DNA of 64,000 nucleotides. Source: Hepsetus odoe (lineage: Eukaryota > Chordata > Actinopteri > Characiformes > Hepsetidae). The position numbers were made by a program, and so were the translations under genes. Below are positions 11,901-27,300 of the stretch, one piece after another. The stretch is taken from positions 13,639,017 through 13,703,016 of the forward strand of contig CM029386.1 of assembly GCA_017165825.1 (NCBI GenBank). The letters run 5' to 3'. How positions within the stretch are numbered: the first letter of the stretch is position 1; each line of letters begins with the position of its first letter. The notes beneath the pieces are model-generated. The model saw only the letters and a program-made list of their open reading frames with translations. It did no database searches and was not told the origin of the DNA.

Positions 11901-14900
11901 AGTGGTGTTAGTTATGGAACATAGCTGGGCCATATAGTATTGAATTTTTGTTGGAACTGCAATGTCCTCAATCTGGGTGTTCCTCTGGGAAAATGAATGT
12001 GGGGATGCCATTTCAGATACAGCTGGACCTAAGGGACATTCAAGTGTATATTTCCATGGGAGAGGTCAGGTGTATCTGACAGTACTGCAGGACCAGAAGC
12101 GTGTACACACTCCCACATAAGAGAGATGGACTCTGTTTGTGTGCTCTTACTGTAATGACACCACCGTGTTACCATGGCATGACATAAACATATGTGTGTG
12201 TGTGTGTGTCAGGTGGCACCGGTGCACAGTAACCGTGTCCGGTATTCCCCTTCCACCCAAATTTCATTAAGTGTCACTCAAGCCTTTGTCTAGCAGCACA
12301 AAAGCACATATGACAACGACACACTCCGGTGTTTCCAGCCACAACAGATCACCTACACAGGCTGATGCATCATTTCCATGGAGCGATCAGAACCATTAAC
12401 CTGTGACGTGGCAGTCTGAGGCTTTTTTTTTTTTTCCATGTCTGCATATTGTTCCTGAAAGCATTCATGGGTTTGCATGTCACAGCCATTCATGTTTTTG
12501 TGTCAAATATGTCCACCAGCGATTTGCTGCCAGTTGCTAATCATGTCTTGTTTTTGGAGCTACATTAAAGCATGTACATTAAACCTCCTTTACTACTTAA
12601 ATGCTTGTTGTCACGGCTGTATCTTAAACTCAGACATGGCTTTTCTTTACCATTGAACGAACCTTCTTCTCACAAGTGGAAAAAGAGAAAAATACCCCAG
12701 AAGTGTTTCGAACATAATCCTTTTACTTTCACATAGATAATGTAATGGGATGCCCCAAACATGGCTCTTTATGATAAATATCAATTTCTTCCCAGCTAAA
12801 GTGGACATCTGATATTTATTCATTTTTGTAACCCAAAGGTCTTACAGTGTGGGACAAAATCCTTGAATGAAATCAGGTGGTGCTACATCATAAAGTTGGC
12901 TATTCAGCACAACAAGTCTTATTGTATAATTATGAAATGACATGTTGGTACAGGTTTTGGAATCGAACGATCCGCTGTGGCGACCCCTAAACGGGAGCAG
13001 CTGAAAGACGAAGAAGAAGATGTCGGTACAGGTTTAGCAGCACAAGTGTGGTGCAAGTGTTTATTGTGTAACACTGCCAGACAGGTAATCCAAAATCAAA
13101 TAATAAATTGCCTTTTCACATGCATCGCATGCAATAGCTGACATTCTGTCCTTCGTTTTATTAAGTGAGAACCACTGCTTCAACATGCTTGAAGGAGGAC
13201 ACTAATTACTTAATGGCAGCGTACCTTTCTGCCGAACCATGACACATCTGTTCACTGTACATCATCTTAAATAATAGAACCCGGCATCCCGATAACCAGT
13301 CACCACGAACATAATCTTGGGTCATCGTAGAGAAGTTGAGTCCCTGACATCTCATATTGCACACTGTAGACATTATTACATGAGCAGGATGTTTCAATTA
13401 TTTACGTCTCTTTGTATCTTCGTGACATTTGAAAAACAGCTGATCAAATGTTTGTTAACCCTTAGAGGTTTGGATTCATTACTGTACTTTTGCCACAGCG
13501 GACGCAAAGCTTATGAGCAGAATTCCATCATCAATGGTGTAGTTAATTACAAAATGATCTATATTTACACTTTTATAGATTCTGTATTGAGGAGTTTCAT
13601 GGCTTTTGGTATGCTTTTTTTTACAAGATTTTCAAATGGCACAAAACAATATCAACATCTACTAACAAAAACAAATGTGGCGTCGATGGAACGTTAACTA
13701 TCCTCACTTTCAATGCCATGAAGCCATTGGTTTAAGGAGAGTTGGGCAATATGGTGATATTTAACATTTTTCTAATAACTTATATAAATAACATCGCTTT
13801 ATATCTCGGTATGCCTTTCAGAGCACGTCATGGATAAATATCGATGGGAAATCTTTTATGTTTGGTAGAATCTTTTCAGTTCAGCCCTACCGTATCTCTT
13901 TTGTCCATTCCAACTCATCAGACTTTCCAAAATGATATATTTTTGTGGGATTGCTCAACAGCAACTGAGGGTGAGAGACATTATAGACCAATTACTTGTG
14001 CTCAATGTTTTTGAAAGAACTCAAGCAGTTGCGAGAGGAGCATGTATCACTGATTCTCCAGCTCTTTAGCTTTCTTAGAGGCACTTGGTGTGATCCTTCA
14101 GTTTTATGACAATTTCAGGTTTGTGTGTTGACAAAAAAATAAACAGACAGGGTGTGCTCTGGTGGTCACTACACTAACCTAGTGCTGACACTGATACAGC
14201 TCGACACGGAGTCTATCAGTCTGTAAAGTCAGTCCCCGCAGGGTGTGTATGCACGTGTGTGTGTGTGTGTGTCCCATGCGCCCTGTGCAGTGCTTTGTTT
14301 AGTACCAGGCCGAGGGCAGGTAAGGCACTCAACAGGGGGTGTGTGCTACTGTTTCATCTACTCAAATGAAAGGTACCCTGACCTTCACCATGGAGACCAC
14401 CTCTCAGATACTTGTTAGCGGAGAACCACTACTACTCATTTATGACTTGATCACATCTACTGGTTTGTTGCTATTTTTGGTATCGTTTTGAATTAGACTT
14501 CTTTATAGCCAGCTGTTCCTAGATCAGCTACTAGTAATGGCCTTTTGTAGCATGTGCATGTGTCACATAACAGGATTATCGTTTACATGATTTAACAGCA
14601 AAGTGCCATATGCCACATTTAGTAATTGTTCAGTGAGCAGCCGCTCATGCAGATTTGTTTCATATTTGGCTGTTTGATACCTCAAACATTGTTTGCTAAA
14701 TATAACAGGAAATGAGCAGATTCCTGGAAAGGGACGTCTCCTGACAGTCCGTGTAAAAGGCTGATTTGAAACAGCTATGCCTTCTGATTACAGGGCTTTC
14801 GGAAATGATCAGGTTGACTGATACCAAAAGTCCTGTACATGTCTTGGAAGATTAAAAAGAAAACGGTGGTCAGGTTCCCATGAAGTCTGTTGGCCAAACA

Positions 14901-17728
14901 CTGTTCATGCATTTGCATAGTCAATCGGTATGGCCGACTCCAGAGTGATCATTTGCATATATAATTTGACTTCTCTTCCAGCATGCTGAAAAAACATTGA
15001 AGTTACTTGATTCAAGTTCCCACATGAATAAAATATATTACATCAACACCGTGTTCATGCGGTTTCCTCCAAAAGGATGAAATAACACTTGAAATTAAGC
15101 TTAAAGGGTCATGAATGGCGCTTTTGGCCCTGTTTTCAGAAGAGTGTGAGTACAGTTCCCAGTGATCAAACATCAATGGCCAGGAGTCTTGGAGAGTACT
15201 GTTGTCCTCTGGGTGGGTAGGACTCTGCCTCTCCTCTCCATTTGCTATAACTAGAAAATACTCTGGGTCAACTCCTTTTGTTGTTAAATGTGCTTTTTAC
15301 CAATAAAGTGACCTGAATTGACTTGAGTTCCTCAATCATTGTGATGACAACCAGCATGGTTTGTGACGTTGCGTGTGTGTGAGTTTGAAACCATGCGGCG
15401 ATTGTTCACGCGAGGAAGCATATGCTGCCCTTCTCCCAGTTTAGCTGAAGTTTAGTTCAGCAGTTAGAAAAGTGTTCTACCGTGTTTTGACTGTAAATTC
15501 CCAAACTATTGACACACAGTATCTACTGCACAAAGGAGTGAAATAATAATGTCTAAATTAAACATTTGTACAGGCTTCTACTCCTTTTTGGAGTCCAGGA
15601 AGTGCGTAAATCAAGCATCCGCTTCCATGTCTGTCAGATATATCTAGATTTCTCATCTGTTGTAAATCAATCCCAAACATCAGACTTCTACTTGGAAAGC
15701 CATTGCCATCGGAAATATCAAAGTTAAAATGATCCTAAATTGTTTATCCTCTTTTTCTGCGTAAGCACACTGCATAATATAACATCTGTAAATGAAACGC
15801 TGTTCTCATTCTCTGACTTTTTTATTATCTTGCAAACGCTGAAAGTCTCTGTGTGTCCAACAGATCCTAATCTGCTGAATTTACTTCCCTCCTCCCCGCT
15901 TCTCATATTTTGTTGTGGAAACAGCTTTGCAGTGATGGTGGCAGCACTTTGTTCTGTTTTCAAGCGCTTACGTGGGTTAGTGTGTGCCGTGCAGTGTGTT
16001 TACATATAACATGACATATTTGACTTTTAGGAGCACTTGAGGAGGACAGAGAGAAGATCACGTTTCACTTTTAGTGAGCATGCGTTCATAAATGTCAGCG
16101 GACCGAACAGACCACACTGCACTAAAGCTGCTAGCTGAAATTACTGTTCAATATAATTTCGGTACAGCCTATACTTTTCAAGCCAATCAGAATTTCAGGT
16201 TTTTATTCATTGGTAACTCGCAGTCCTGCTGTTCAGCTGAACCTAATGTGATCTCGTACCAACAAGACGTAGAAGATTAATTCTTTCATTCATTGTTATC
16301 CATACAAGCTGTTCTCTGGCCTTTAAACCTCAGCTCTAGGGGACAGCCGAACCAGTCTAAACACCAGAATGTGGAGCCTCTTCCAGATCCATTTCACCTG
16401 AAGTTCTGTTCCTGTTCAGCTGTGGTTAATGAGGAGCCTGCATTCTGGCACTCACTACTAGGAAGGCAATTACCCAGTGATTATACACTAATTGCACATG
16501 TTTATTTGATTAGTTGAAGTCCAGATTTCCCATGCTTTGGAATTAACACTGACCAAATGATAACGAAGTCTCTGGAGAACGGTAATAATGTTCAGTAGAG
16601 CTGCAGTTCTGAATCTTAAATAGATTGGAGATGGTTTCATGCAGTAGTTTAGAATTGATCTTTGCTCGCACAGTGGCACAGTGGTCACCTCACAGCAGGA
16701 AGGTTCTGGGTTCAAGTCCCAACTGGGCCTGGGTCCTATCTGGGTGGAGTTTGCATGTTCAACCCAGGTCTGCATGGGTTTCCTCCAAGTGCTCTGATAT
16801 CCAGTCACAGTCCAAAGGCTTGCGCATCAGGTGGACTATCGATGCCGAGTGTCCCCTTGGTGTAAGTGTGTGCATGAAAATGTTTGCCCTGTGGCGGACT
16901 GGCATCTGTCCAGGGTGTTTTTCCACCTTTCGCCCTATTTCACCCCTGCAACCCTGGTGCAAGAGGATAAATGGCTCAGGTGCTTGTATGGATGGATGAT
17001 CCATGTTCTGCTCACAAATGCATTGTGTAATTTCACAGCAATGTTCACCAGGACACTCAAGTTGACATGCACTGATGGGGAAAAAAAAAAGTCACAATTT
17101 TCACTTCTAAATCCCATTTCAGTTCTAGTTTTGAAGGATATTTATTCTGTGAGTCTGCAGTCTCTCTTTTTTTTTTTTTTTTGGATGATTGTGGTTTCAG
17201 CAAACAAGGTAAGTAGCAGCATATAGTTTAGTGGGGATTTGATTGAAACGAGACGTTTAGTTTAATTTGAAATGTAGCAAATTCTTTTTTTAAGTAGATA
17301 AAATCATTTAGAAAGCAGTGAAAATTTAGCGCCCATTTGTTCTCTTGACCTGTGATCCGGGATTGTATAAGGCAGCGTGGTAAAAATCCCTCGGTACGTC
17401 TATTTTAAAGATGGAAGGAGTAAGAAAGGCAGAAAGGGAGAGAGAGCGCCACAAGATTGCATCTAAAGATCATTTATAAGCTCCAACGTGTTTCCTCAGA
17501 AGCTCGAGGCAACTGGGCTGTAGTTCACCGTATGATCAGAATGTACCAGAGCTGTTTTTATGTCTTCTTATGTAAGTGCATTCTGCTGTGCAGTAGTTAC
17601 TGGGTGAAAAGAGAAAAGAGTGGGGTTGCCATAGAAATAGCAGTTTTCTGATAGATCTCTAGAAGATTCAAAGAAGCTGCTTAATCTGTCATAATCGGTC
17701 ATAGCTTATAGTGCTTGCTTATTGCTTT

Positions 17729-17785
<57 letters not shown>

Positions 17786-20700
17786 ACTGATGAAATAACA
17801 CTTAATGACACGCTTTATGACTTGCAAGCGATGATAAGCCATGTGATGTGCGCTATAAAGGTTACCCTCTAAGAAGCAATGCCCTATCACTCTCGGGAAT
17901 CTGCTGTGAAAGTGTGTATCATTTTACCCCAGACTGCATTTTAACATACTCTGTAAATGCTTCACGTGTACTTTACACTACGACCACATACACACTGCGT
18001 CCTTCCATATGCTTCATTTTAGCTTCAGTAAAAGTCAATGGTGTCTTTAGGCCCACATGTGTGCTAAAAAGTGCTGGGTATCATAAATATGCAATCTGAC
18101 TCGGCAGTCGTATTATTTGTTGGATTAATGGAAGCTTTATATGAAAATCCCTTGACTGTTTTATATTTTACACCCAAGACAAAGCCGACCGCCCTTTACA
18201 TTGCGTGCATGTGTCATCTGACGATGAACAGAGCAATATGAACGGTCCAGAAATACTCGCTGTAATCATACGCTCATTACACTGGAGGGCCCATGTTATG
18301 GAAAACCCATATCTACAGTCAGTTTTTGAAAAGAGTTGTCATATGTTAAGGTTTTAGAGCATAGCCCAGTCTTAATGGTCCATATATTGAAGGTATGCCG
18401 CTATAGCGAAGGGCTTTTGTACAAATGACTGCTTTTTCAGGCTACAACAAGCTTGGCCCAGGCCATATATGCTCAGGTTAAAGGGATCGTTTGAGTTTTT
18501 TCATAAGCAACGCACAACAGAGAGCAGAAAATGAGCTCTTTGGTCATTTACATGCAACAGTCTAAGAGGCACGGCTAAAAAGAGAAGTTATGCAAATCAA
18601 TTTAGAAAGTACATTATGCAAATCAGTTTAACGTGACGGTTATGTTTAGCACCTGAATGCATGCAAACATGAGGAAAAAGTGAACTTTAGGCAAAAAATG
18701 AAAAGTGCAAAAAGGAGAATAGTGCATCTTTTAACATTTCAGAAGCTCTTTAGAATTAAGACATGTAAAAGTCTCTGTAAAGTCTTGTTGCCCTAACCCA
18801 GGACCGGTTCTGCTTAATATTCCAAGTGCTAATTGTTAATGGTTATAAGACAATCACTAAGACTGCTCTCAGATCAGCTGAATAGGATGGTGTTATACTT
18901 GGGTGCAGTGTTGCTAAGGAACATGAGCTCCTACTTAACCTCCATTTTCTCCCTGACAGCTGCGCCTCTTGTGCTTGCTAATGCATTCATTTCAGCCTGC
19001 TCTGACCATGTGCACTACACACAATGCTCATCTCCCGAATTACATGCACACACACATACGCAAACATCGTTTTACACACACACACACACACACAGGAATG
19101 GCACATCAGGCACGTGGGGATATATGGAGGCACAGACAAACACATACACTTTAAGGGCCCACAGGGTTGAAGACACAAACATTACACAGATTAAAATCCA
19201 GGATGGGATATTATGACAGTATCAGGGTTGTGGATTGTGCTTTTCTGGGCATATCCTGGAAGGGATTGAACCACAGGACTTACACACTGTTACACATCAG
19301 CTTACACATAACATACTCATAACTATGATTTGATGATTTTTGACTTAATAATAAAAAAGGAGTTACGAATCAACCTTAACGAAAGCATGAACCTCACCCC
19401 AAAAACATCCACACGATGATCCACAGTAAAAAATACCATTCTTTTTTTATACCGTTCTGTCTGTCATGACTCTCCATGTAGCATGGATTTAGTAACTACT
19501 GAAAAAGAATTAGGAAGCCAACATAATATCAATATATAATATATTATAGGTTACTTTATTATATACACAATATATAATGCTAACAGGGCCTTGGTGATTT
19601 TTGTCTTTCTCTCTTTGAGCAGTGGGATCGGCTCCAGCAGGACTGGTTTGGATGCGGATGATAATGGATGGGTGGATAATACTTATCCCTACCCTAATAG
19701 GCTTACTATAGCCATCTTTATGGTGTTCAGTGTTAAAATGGCCTTGAATTTCATGAAAAATACATTCGACTTGGGGCTTGTTTGCGAGTCCCGTTGCAGC
19801 GCAGTGCGGTGATGAATGAAAGTCAGTTTATTCATAGTTTTTGGTCAGTTATTTTAGAATAGTGCACTACTGGCCTTTCTCGCGTGGAAAAAACTTCAGA
19901 GAAATGAACAGTTTTACACGTATCATGAAGATGAATTGTCATTATAATGTGGTTTTTCACCCATCCCGAATGAACTCTTGTAATATTGGTATACATAGAA
20001 GTTTAGCTCCATCCTTTTCTTATGAAACTACCACTCGTGGGCTCTTTTCACAACACACATCCATACATCCACACACAAACTGTAGAAATCCTGGGGTGAG
20101 GTATTAATGTTTTAACAGGGCGGCTAGGCCTGTGGTTGACAGAGACAAAGAGGGTTCACTTGTATTGACTGAACAACCCCTTGTCTACAGGGACACTGTT
20201 TCCTTATCTGCGCTGAGCTGCGAGCACTAACACAGTCACCCAACATTTTTACGATTCACAGGACACAATATCAGAGCTTGCTGGAACCTGGTGGAGCACA
20301 CCGATAATGTCACCGTGACAGCTTTACTGGCTTTGATGAATTGAAAAGGAAGAACAAAGATGGGGCATCTATTGGATACTGAAACAGGACCCACAGGAAG
20401 GGAGAGCTTGTCGTGTCTTGTCGTAACTTTAGTGAAACTGCTTTGGCCCAGCGCTTATTCATAGTTGATCAAATTGAACTGTTTTCTGTTAGTGTCAAGT
20501 TGCCCTGCTGTCTGACATCATTGAGTTGGGCAAACTGGGAATGTCTCTACTTATTTTTTATTTTTTTGGTAAACTTGAATTATAAACCTTCAAAACATTG
20601 CTGATTAGTCTAAACAAATAGCATGAAGGACATGATGGTGCAAACGTATCTTGTGCTCAAAGTGTGGCTCATCCAGTCTAAAAGTGTCCAAAAGGAATCA

Positions 20701-23700
20701 CTTTGACGTCACCTTACGACATTTAATCATTAATTTGTATTTGTTTTCTCCAAAAATACAGCTGTTTATAGAGTTGGTGGAGATGATTGCCATGTTATTG
20801 AATCTGCCTGTTTTCTATATACATGCTGGATGTAGTAATTGATTTACTTGATTTGGTTTACTGCAACATCACATCGCTATCGTTAAGACTAGTCCTCCCC
20901 ACAAGGTGTCCAACTTCATTTATATGGCTGCTGCTGCCACTGTTAATTATTGTAATGTCTTCACAACATCTTGAGTTCATTGTGTTCAGTGTAACACAAT
21001 ACTTTTACGAAACCCAAAGCATGAATAGCAGAATCGAATCGTCTCGCTGTTGTCTGCTGTGCATGTTTATTGGACACCCCCAATATCTTCGTTCCATGCT
21101 GTCAGAAATGAAATAAAAGTCGAAGCGGATTTACCATTCTCCATACTGTCCCAGCTTGTTTTGATTTTGGATCGTAATCCCTACTGAAAGCATGAAATTA
21201 GAAGTTGCTCAGCCTACCGTGATGCGCTGTTGCCATTTGTAAAATGGGTCAGACCGTACCATTCAATATTGTTTGGTTCATTGACTTGAAAGTAAAGGGC
21301 AGACCATTTTAACTTTGATATTATTGAGTTTAACTGGGATTTGCTTGTTCAACACGTGTGTATTTTTGCCATTTAACCTGATTTAAATTCAAGTTCGATA
21401 TTTTGGGACTTCTGTCTGACTAAATGGGTTTGAAAAGGGAAGTTTTATTTTAGTATAGATTTTACCGTAGTTCCCTAAACTACGAATAAGTGTGTAGATA
21501 CACTAAAGCCATAAAGAATGGAAATGTTTAATAAAGGTTACACACCGTTTGGGGAGGGATAGATTTTTTTCCTACCATTATTAATGGTTTGTGAGCTTTA
21601 TTGATAACAGACTCCGGTTCTGTCTGTTAGAATTATTTTGACTGTTCACAGCAGGCTTTGTAAGGTACTATGCTAGTATATGTTGCCTCTGTGACTGAAA
21701 GAGACACAAAGTCATGGTTTCTTTCTCTTCATCTCTTTCTCTTTCTGTCTCTTTCTCTCACTCAGACTCTCTGGGCGGACCCTTCCCCTCCTCCACTCAC
21801 CGATGCCACCACAAACCGAAGCGCTGCTTGCCCCTGCAGCCCTGCATGGGCCTCCCAGTCAGCCCTCTGCTTTTCCATCCCAGCGCCAAGGGCTCGCAGA
21901 TCGTCATGGATCTAGCCCAGAGGACTGTCAAGAGACAGGCCAGCTTTTGCAATGCCATTACTTTCAGCAATAGACCCATAGCCCTCTATGAGCAGGTTCG
22001 CCTCAAGGTGAGAGCTTTAGACCCAAGTCCTGGTAAAAAGAAGTGCATTGGGAGGAAATGGCCTGGATTGATGTGATATTAATACTAGTTGTCTCAATAA
22101 CTACAAGACTGAAAATGACAAACTGGTAAAAACACTACTTATTGCTTTTATTTACACTGCTGATGTTATAATGTCTGGTTCCTATCATCTGAGTTTTGAA
22201 AAGTTTAATATCTCACATCAAAGCATAATGAATATATTCCTTTTTGATATTATTTATGGAGATTTTTTCAAAATCAGCCCAAAAATGGTGAGATGTGAGG
22301 AGAAAGTAAATGCATAGTGTTTACAGGGTGACACAAGCCATCCCTATCATTCATCTGCAGCACTGCAATACACCTCCACACCAGCGCTTCCAAAAATAAG
22401 CATCTCTGACTAGCACCTCTTAGACAGTAAAAACAGGCAGAAGCACAGTCTTGTCCTGTTCCAGCACCTCCAACTCAAGCACATAGACATACACAGCCTC
22501 CACAGTACTTTTGCAGTTAAGTCCCACTATCACTTCATTTCCCCTTTCTTCTGCTTCTGATTTACTCTCATGTCATCCCTAAAGAAGCTTATTTTCCACA
22601 TCAGATGCCAGTAAGTCAACAGAGTAAGAGACAGAGAGAGAGAAAGAAAGCGTGAGAGAGGGCTCAGTGTGCCAAACTTTTAATGTGACACTCAATCTAG
22701 TTCAACCGGTTAGTGTTTTCTCAAACACACACAGAACACACACACAGACACAAGCTGATACACCCATTTTAATCCAACAGCTTTCTCCTCTCATCTACCA
22801 CAACAGCACAAGAGACACACACACACACATAGTATGATACAGATTCTTTTGTTCATTGTTCACACACACACACAAACACAAACAGCAGTTTCAGAACCAA
22901 AGATTCTCCAAAAGTCCAGGTCGCTGTGGTATAAGTCACAATGTACTTGACATGTTTGTAGTATTTATCCCCTCAGCTGGACCAGTGGTTACTATAAGTC
23001 AAATTAAACAGACCCCTTCTACTCCAAACACAGCATACTTCTCCCTCACATGCGCCCCCAGCCTCTACTTTATGCTTCCCTTTAAAGGAATACCTCATTC
23101 AAAAACCAAAGCGCTGAATGACAGCCAGTGAATGGTGGGCTGTCACAATTATATTCATAATCCTATGCGCTTTCAGTCATTATAAGCTATATAGCAATTT
23201 TCCTTGAACAGAGTGGTGTGATGAAGCCTGTGATCTCTTGAATTCAGACGTTACTGCAGCAGACACCTGTAACCTATGCCTATAACCTTTTTTTGTAATG
23301 GGTACTCCTGAACTTCTTTTTTGTCAGATCACGAAGAAGCAGTGCTGCTGGAGTGGGGCTCTGCGTCTGGGCTTCACATCCAAAGACCCGTCACGCATCA
23401 ATCCGGACAGCCTGCCCAAATACGCCTGCCCAGACCTGGTCTCCCAGAGCGGCTTCTGGGCCAAGGCACTGCCGGAGGAGTTCGCAAATGAGGGAAACCT
23501 CGTGGCCTTCTGGGTGGACAAGAAGGGCCGCGTCTTCTACCGCATCAACGACTCCAGCCCCATGCTGTTCTTCAGCGGCGTCCGCACCATGGAGCCCCTG
23601 TGGGCCCTCATTGATGTCTATGGCTTGACCAGAGGAGTGCAGCTACTGGGTAAGTGATACACCACTCAGTCCTTAAAGGGTAGTTATGTTGGGAGTGCAC

Positions 23701-24310
23701 ATACTTAATAATAATACACATAATACATATTTATGGCATGTTACGGAAGCAAGACAGTTTAAAATTGAAATAAAAAAACCAGCAGCTAGGCCGTTTTTAA
23801 AAAGCAGAAATGAACGTTTGACCAAACCACCACTTTTTTGGTATCGTTTCTTTTTCCATGGGTGCCAAGGGAAAAAAACCCACTAAAAATAAAAGACACA
23901 AAACAATATTTTATGTTTCTCTAGTAACTAAAATGTCGGTTTACTATAATTTGAAAGTGCCTCAGTGCTGAGTTCGGTCGTGACCAGTAGGAGTAATATT
24001 TCATTACTGGATTCAGTTCTTGTTTCATCAGTGAAAATTCAGACAGACAGTAAATGTATTACAAATGTTTTTGATCTGTTCCTCTGTGTAAATCTGTGTC
24101 TCCACCAATGTGCAGATGTTTAAGATGACGCGACACACCAAACAAATGTTCCCTAATTAACTAATGCTTTTGATTTCCCTTTAAAGGCACAGGGGTAGTG
24201 GTAGAAAGCCAGAAGCCACATCAGTACAGTCAAAACAACACTGGAAAACATGCCTACACAAACAAGCCCTCTTACCTATGTAAGGTATTAGGTTCGTTGG
24301 GCTTATGATC

Positions 24311-24387
<77 letters not shown>

Positions 24388-27300
24388 TTGGATAACAACT
24401 GAATTTCAACGAAAACATAAAAGCATAAAGATTTATGATGAAGGGTTTATCAAAGTTCCCACGCTTTAACATTCGCACATACCTGCAGAACTCAGTGCCA
24501 TGTGAGGCATTTCCTTTTGCCTTTATGATGCTAACAACACTACATTTCCCAGCCTCAGCACAAATGTCCCATCAAACGTGATTACTAGATAGTTTCAGTA
24601 ATGTCAGGAGAGTAATACTGAGCTAAAAAGTGCGTGTTTTCAGGATTGGGTCATTGTGTTAACAGCGACCGAGCCAGGGTGGGTAATCACACTCAGCCTG
24701 GCACGCATAGCAGAACTTAACAGGGCATACCGTTGGCCAGGCTTTGATGTGTCGGTGTGTGTGAAGGTCTACACACAAACAGTCCAGTCACACACAACAC
24801 ACTCACACGGACACACACATACAGCCTTAATGCTGTCATCCCCAAGGATAATTATAGAAGCAGGTCACATACTCTAGAGATAGCCCCATCTACCCTAATT
24901 GTGCACTGTGCCAATTGACAGCAACCTCTCTGCCTTCTATCTGTAGACTGGATGGGATGTTATTTTGGCGTGTGCGTGTAACATTATCTAAGATGAGTCT
25001 GTCGCATAAGTTTTCGCGCTGACATGCATCACCAATCCCATATTCCTCGACAGCCTACTGCCTGGCCTGTGTGTATATGCGTGCGTGTGTCCACACACTT
25101 CCCACCCCCTCTCCAGTTCAGAAAGCACCAACTACTTCCCCTTCTTTTGACAGCCTCCAAATGGACAGATGGCCTATAGCTCTAGGTCAACAAAGCACCT
25201 TTCCAGTTCCCATCAAACATAGGCCCCGAGAGCCCTCAGTGCCAATGCTGGAAAGATCAAAGTTGAGTGGCCCCATCCGTGTAGTTGAGAGCAGAAGGGA
25301 AGTAGCTCATACAGTATTATCAAATGAATGAGGAAAGCTCCTAGTACCATAGCCCAAGGTCATAGATTCTCTCCACTTCACAGCAATAAGAAGCCCACTG
25401 ATGTTGCTACATATAGAACTGTAGGCTCGAAATTCTTTGCAGGTATAGATGGCACCCGTGCAGGACAACGTAACAAGTGATTTTAGGAAGCAAAGAATAA
25501 TTCTAGTCTTATTCGGCCTGAAATACCCCTTTCTTTGTGGTGCAGTATAATGTTAACACTAAAATATAGTATAAATAAAAGAAATAATACGCTTGCCATA
25601 CAGCAGCATTGACTTTACGTAATTGAGTGCATTGAAGAAAAGTAAGCTGCTATCTGAGTATCATGCTACAACAGGCTTCTAAAACAGACAGTTTGAATCA
25701 TTGTCAACATATGCACGCCATTATAAAGTGTTTAGCAGATTCTCCACAAGGGGGAGCTATTAGGACTTGCTTTGTCATGGAAAAAGAGGAAACCCACACC
25801 AGCAGGATCTATCAAGTATAAGCTACGTATATGTAAACCTATATATCTTTAGGCGTTTTTCAGCCTGTCACAATAAAATATTTGTTGTTTGCTGTTTTTT
25901 AAATCTATCAGTATGACAAAGACAGTTTAACAGAAATAAAATATGAAATGTTTTTCCAACAATGTGATTCCATAGCAAAATATAAAGAAATGAGGAGTGG
26001 CTCAAGACTTTTACACAGTACTATATATAAGATAATATATTATCTCATATCTTTTAATTATCTGAATGATATGTCGCACTGAAATTTTAAGATGTCTTGT
26101 GTTCATAAAACTATTATAGTTTATATAATTATAAATTACAATTATATTATTATAGTGTTTCTATATAGTTATAGCTATAGTTTCGTGTAAGTCTTGTTTT
26201 TTAGATATAATTGTTTTATCATTTAAGGCTAGGGTTTTGGACAGATCTATTTATAATATATAGATATTTTTCTGAGATTTTCTATTTCCTTTTCTTTTTT
26301 CTTTGGAGTGATTCTGAAACTTTGTAAGTGGGAAGGAACTGAGTTTAAGCTTATAGTGATGGGAAAATGTTATCTTTTTAGTTGGAGCCGCATTGCCTTC
26401 CACCTGCATGTTGTTATGTACAGATATCTACAATTCCTTGAAATTTTCCATGTTGCTTTTGGCCCCAAGGATTCTTATCAAAGAATCAACATTTTTTACG
26501 CTTTAGGTCTATTCATGGCAAAACTCCCTTTTGCACCAGCAGTTCTGAGACTCTCGCATAAGCATCCACCCATCCACCCTCCCACATATACACCCACAAA
26601 TACTAGCACTTCCTCTGGAGCAACTTTCACTTGAGATTAGCTCAGCTGCCTGTTCACCTGAGTAACCTGTGCGTGTGTGTGTGTGTGTGTGTGTATACTA
26701 TTATTTCTTTTTTCGTTTAGTGCACTATTTGCCATGCCTGCATGTCAGGACTGGTTTGGCTTGCTGTGATGGTTGCCAGATTGATGTTAAACAAATCCTT
26801 CATTTTCCCCAAAAAGCTATTCAGTCTGCTAAGCAGATCGGCAGAAAAAAACATACCATCTTTCACTAAATCTCTGTGAGCAAGAAAAAGAACTACAGTT
26901 ATCTTGGGAAAGTATTACAGGTGTAAATTTGCCTTGATGTGGATGGTATTTCTGTCCCAACAAACCATATATCACTCGGGACTATTTTTCTTTTCAGTAT
27001 TGCCATCATTAAACATTTCCGTACTGTTTTATCATGGCGATAAATCTTTTAAGAAAAGTCCGTCATGAAATAAAAATTCTGCATACACTTCAAAGTCAGA
27101 ATTAATTGTTTCGTCCCTTCAGAAGGAGCTTTATAGATGTCATTAGCTTTTATGAAAGAAAAAGAAAAATCTTGTGGATTTGAATCCATCATATTGGTAC
27201 GTTTTAATGGACTTCGTGTCCATGGATGTGTAAACATCACGGTAGCTTTTGCCTTAAAATGAACTGCCGAAATAACCCCAGGTTACATCGATCCTGTTTG

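Larger units (their letters stand above)
8974..21765 (+). other. neurl1: neurl1 intron 1 (12.8 kb)
   Basis: GT-AG, phase 1. It begins in the CpG-rich zone with the 19-bp tandem repeat. It holds a dispersed ~75-bp repeat (9485-9566 and 10947-11016), a 62-bp LINE tail (12958-13019), a MITE-like stretch (13735-13860, gttgggcaatatggtgatat), a SINE (16671-17000), a (TG)n run (17729-17783) and octamer motifs at 9822, 14911, 14951, 18590 and 18616. No internal gene was seen. Confidence 0.85.

Noticed and set aside
24307..24387. CRISPR-like or other regular array
   Set aside because: Plain tetranucleotide microsatellite without spacers.
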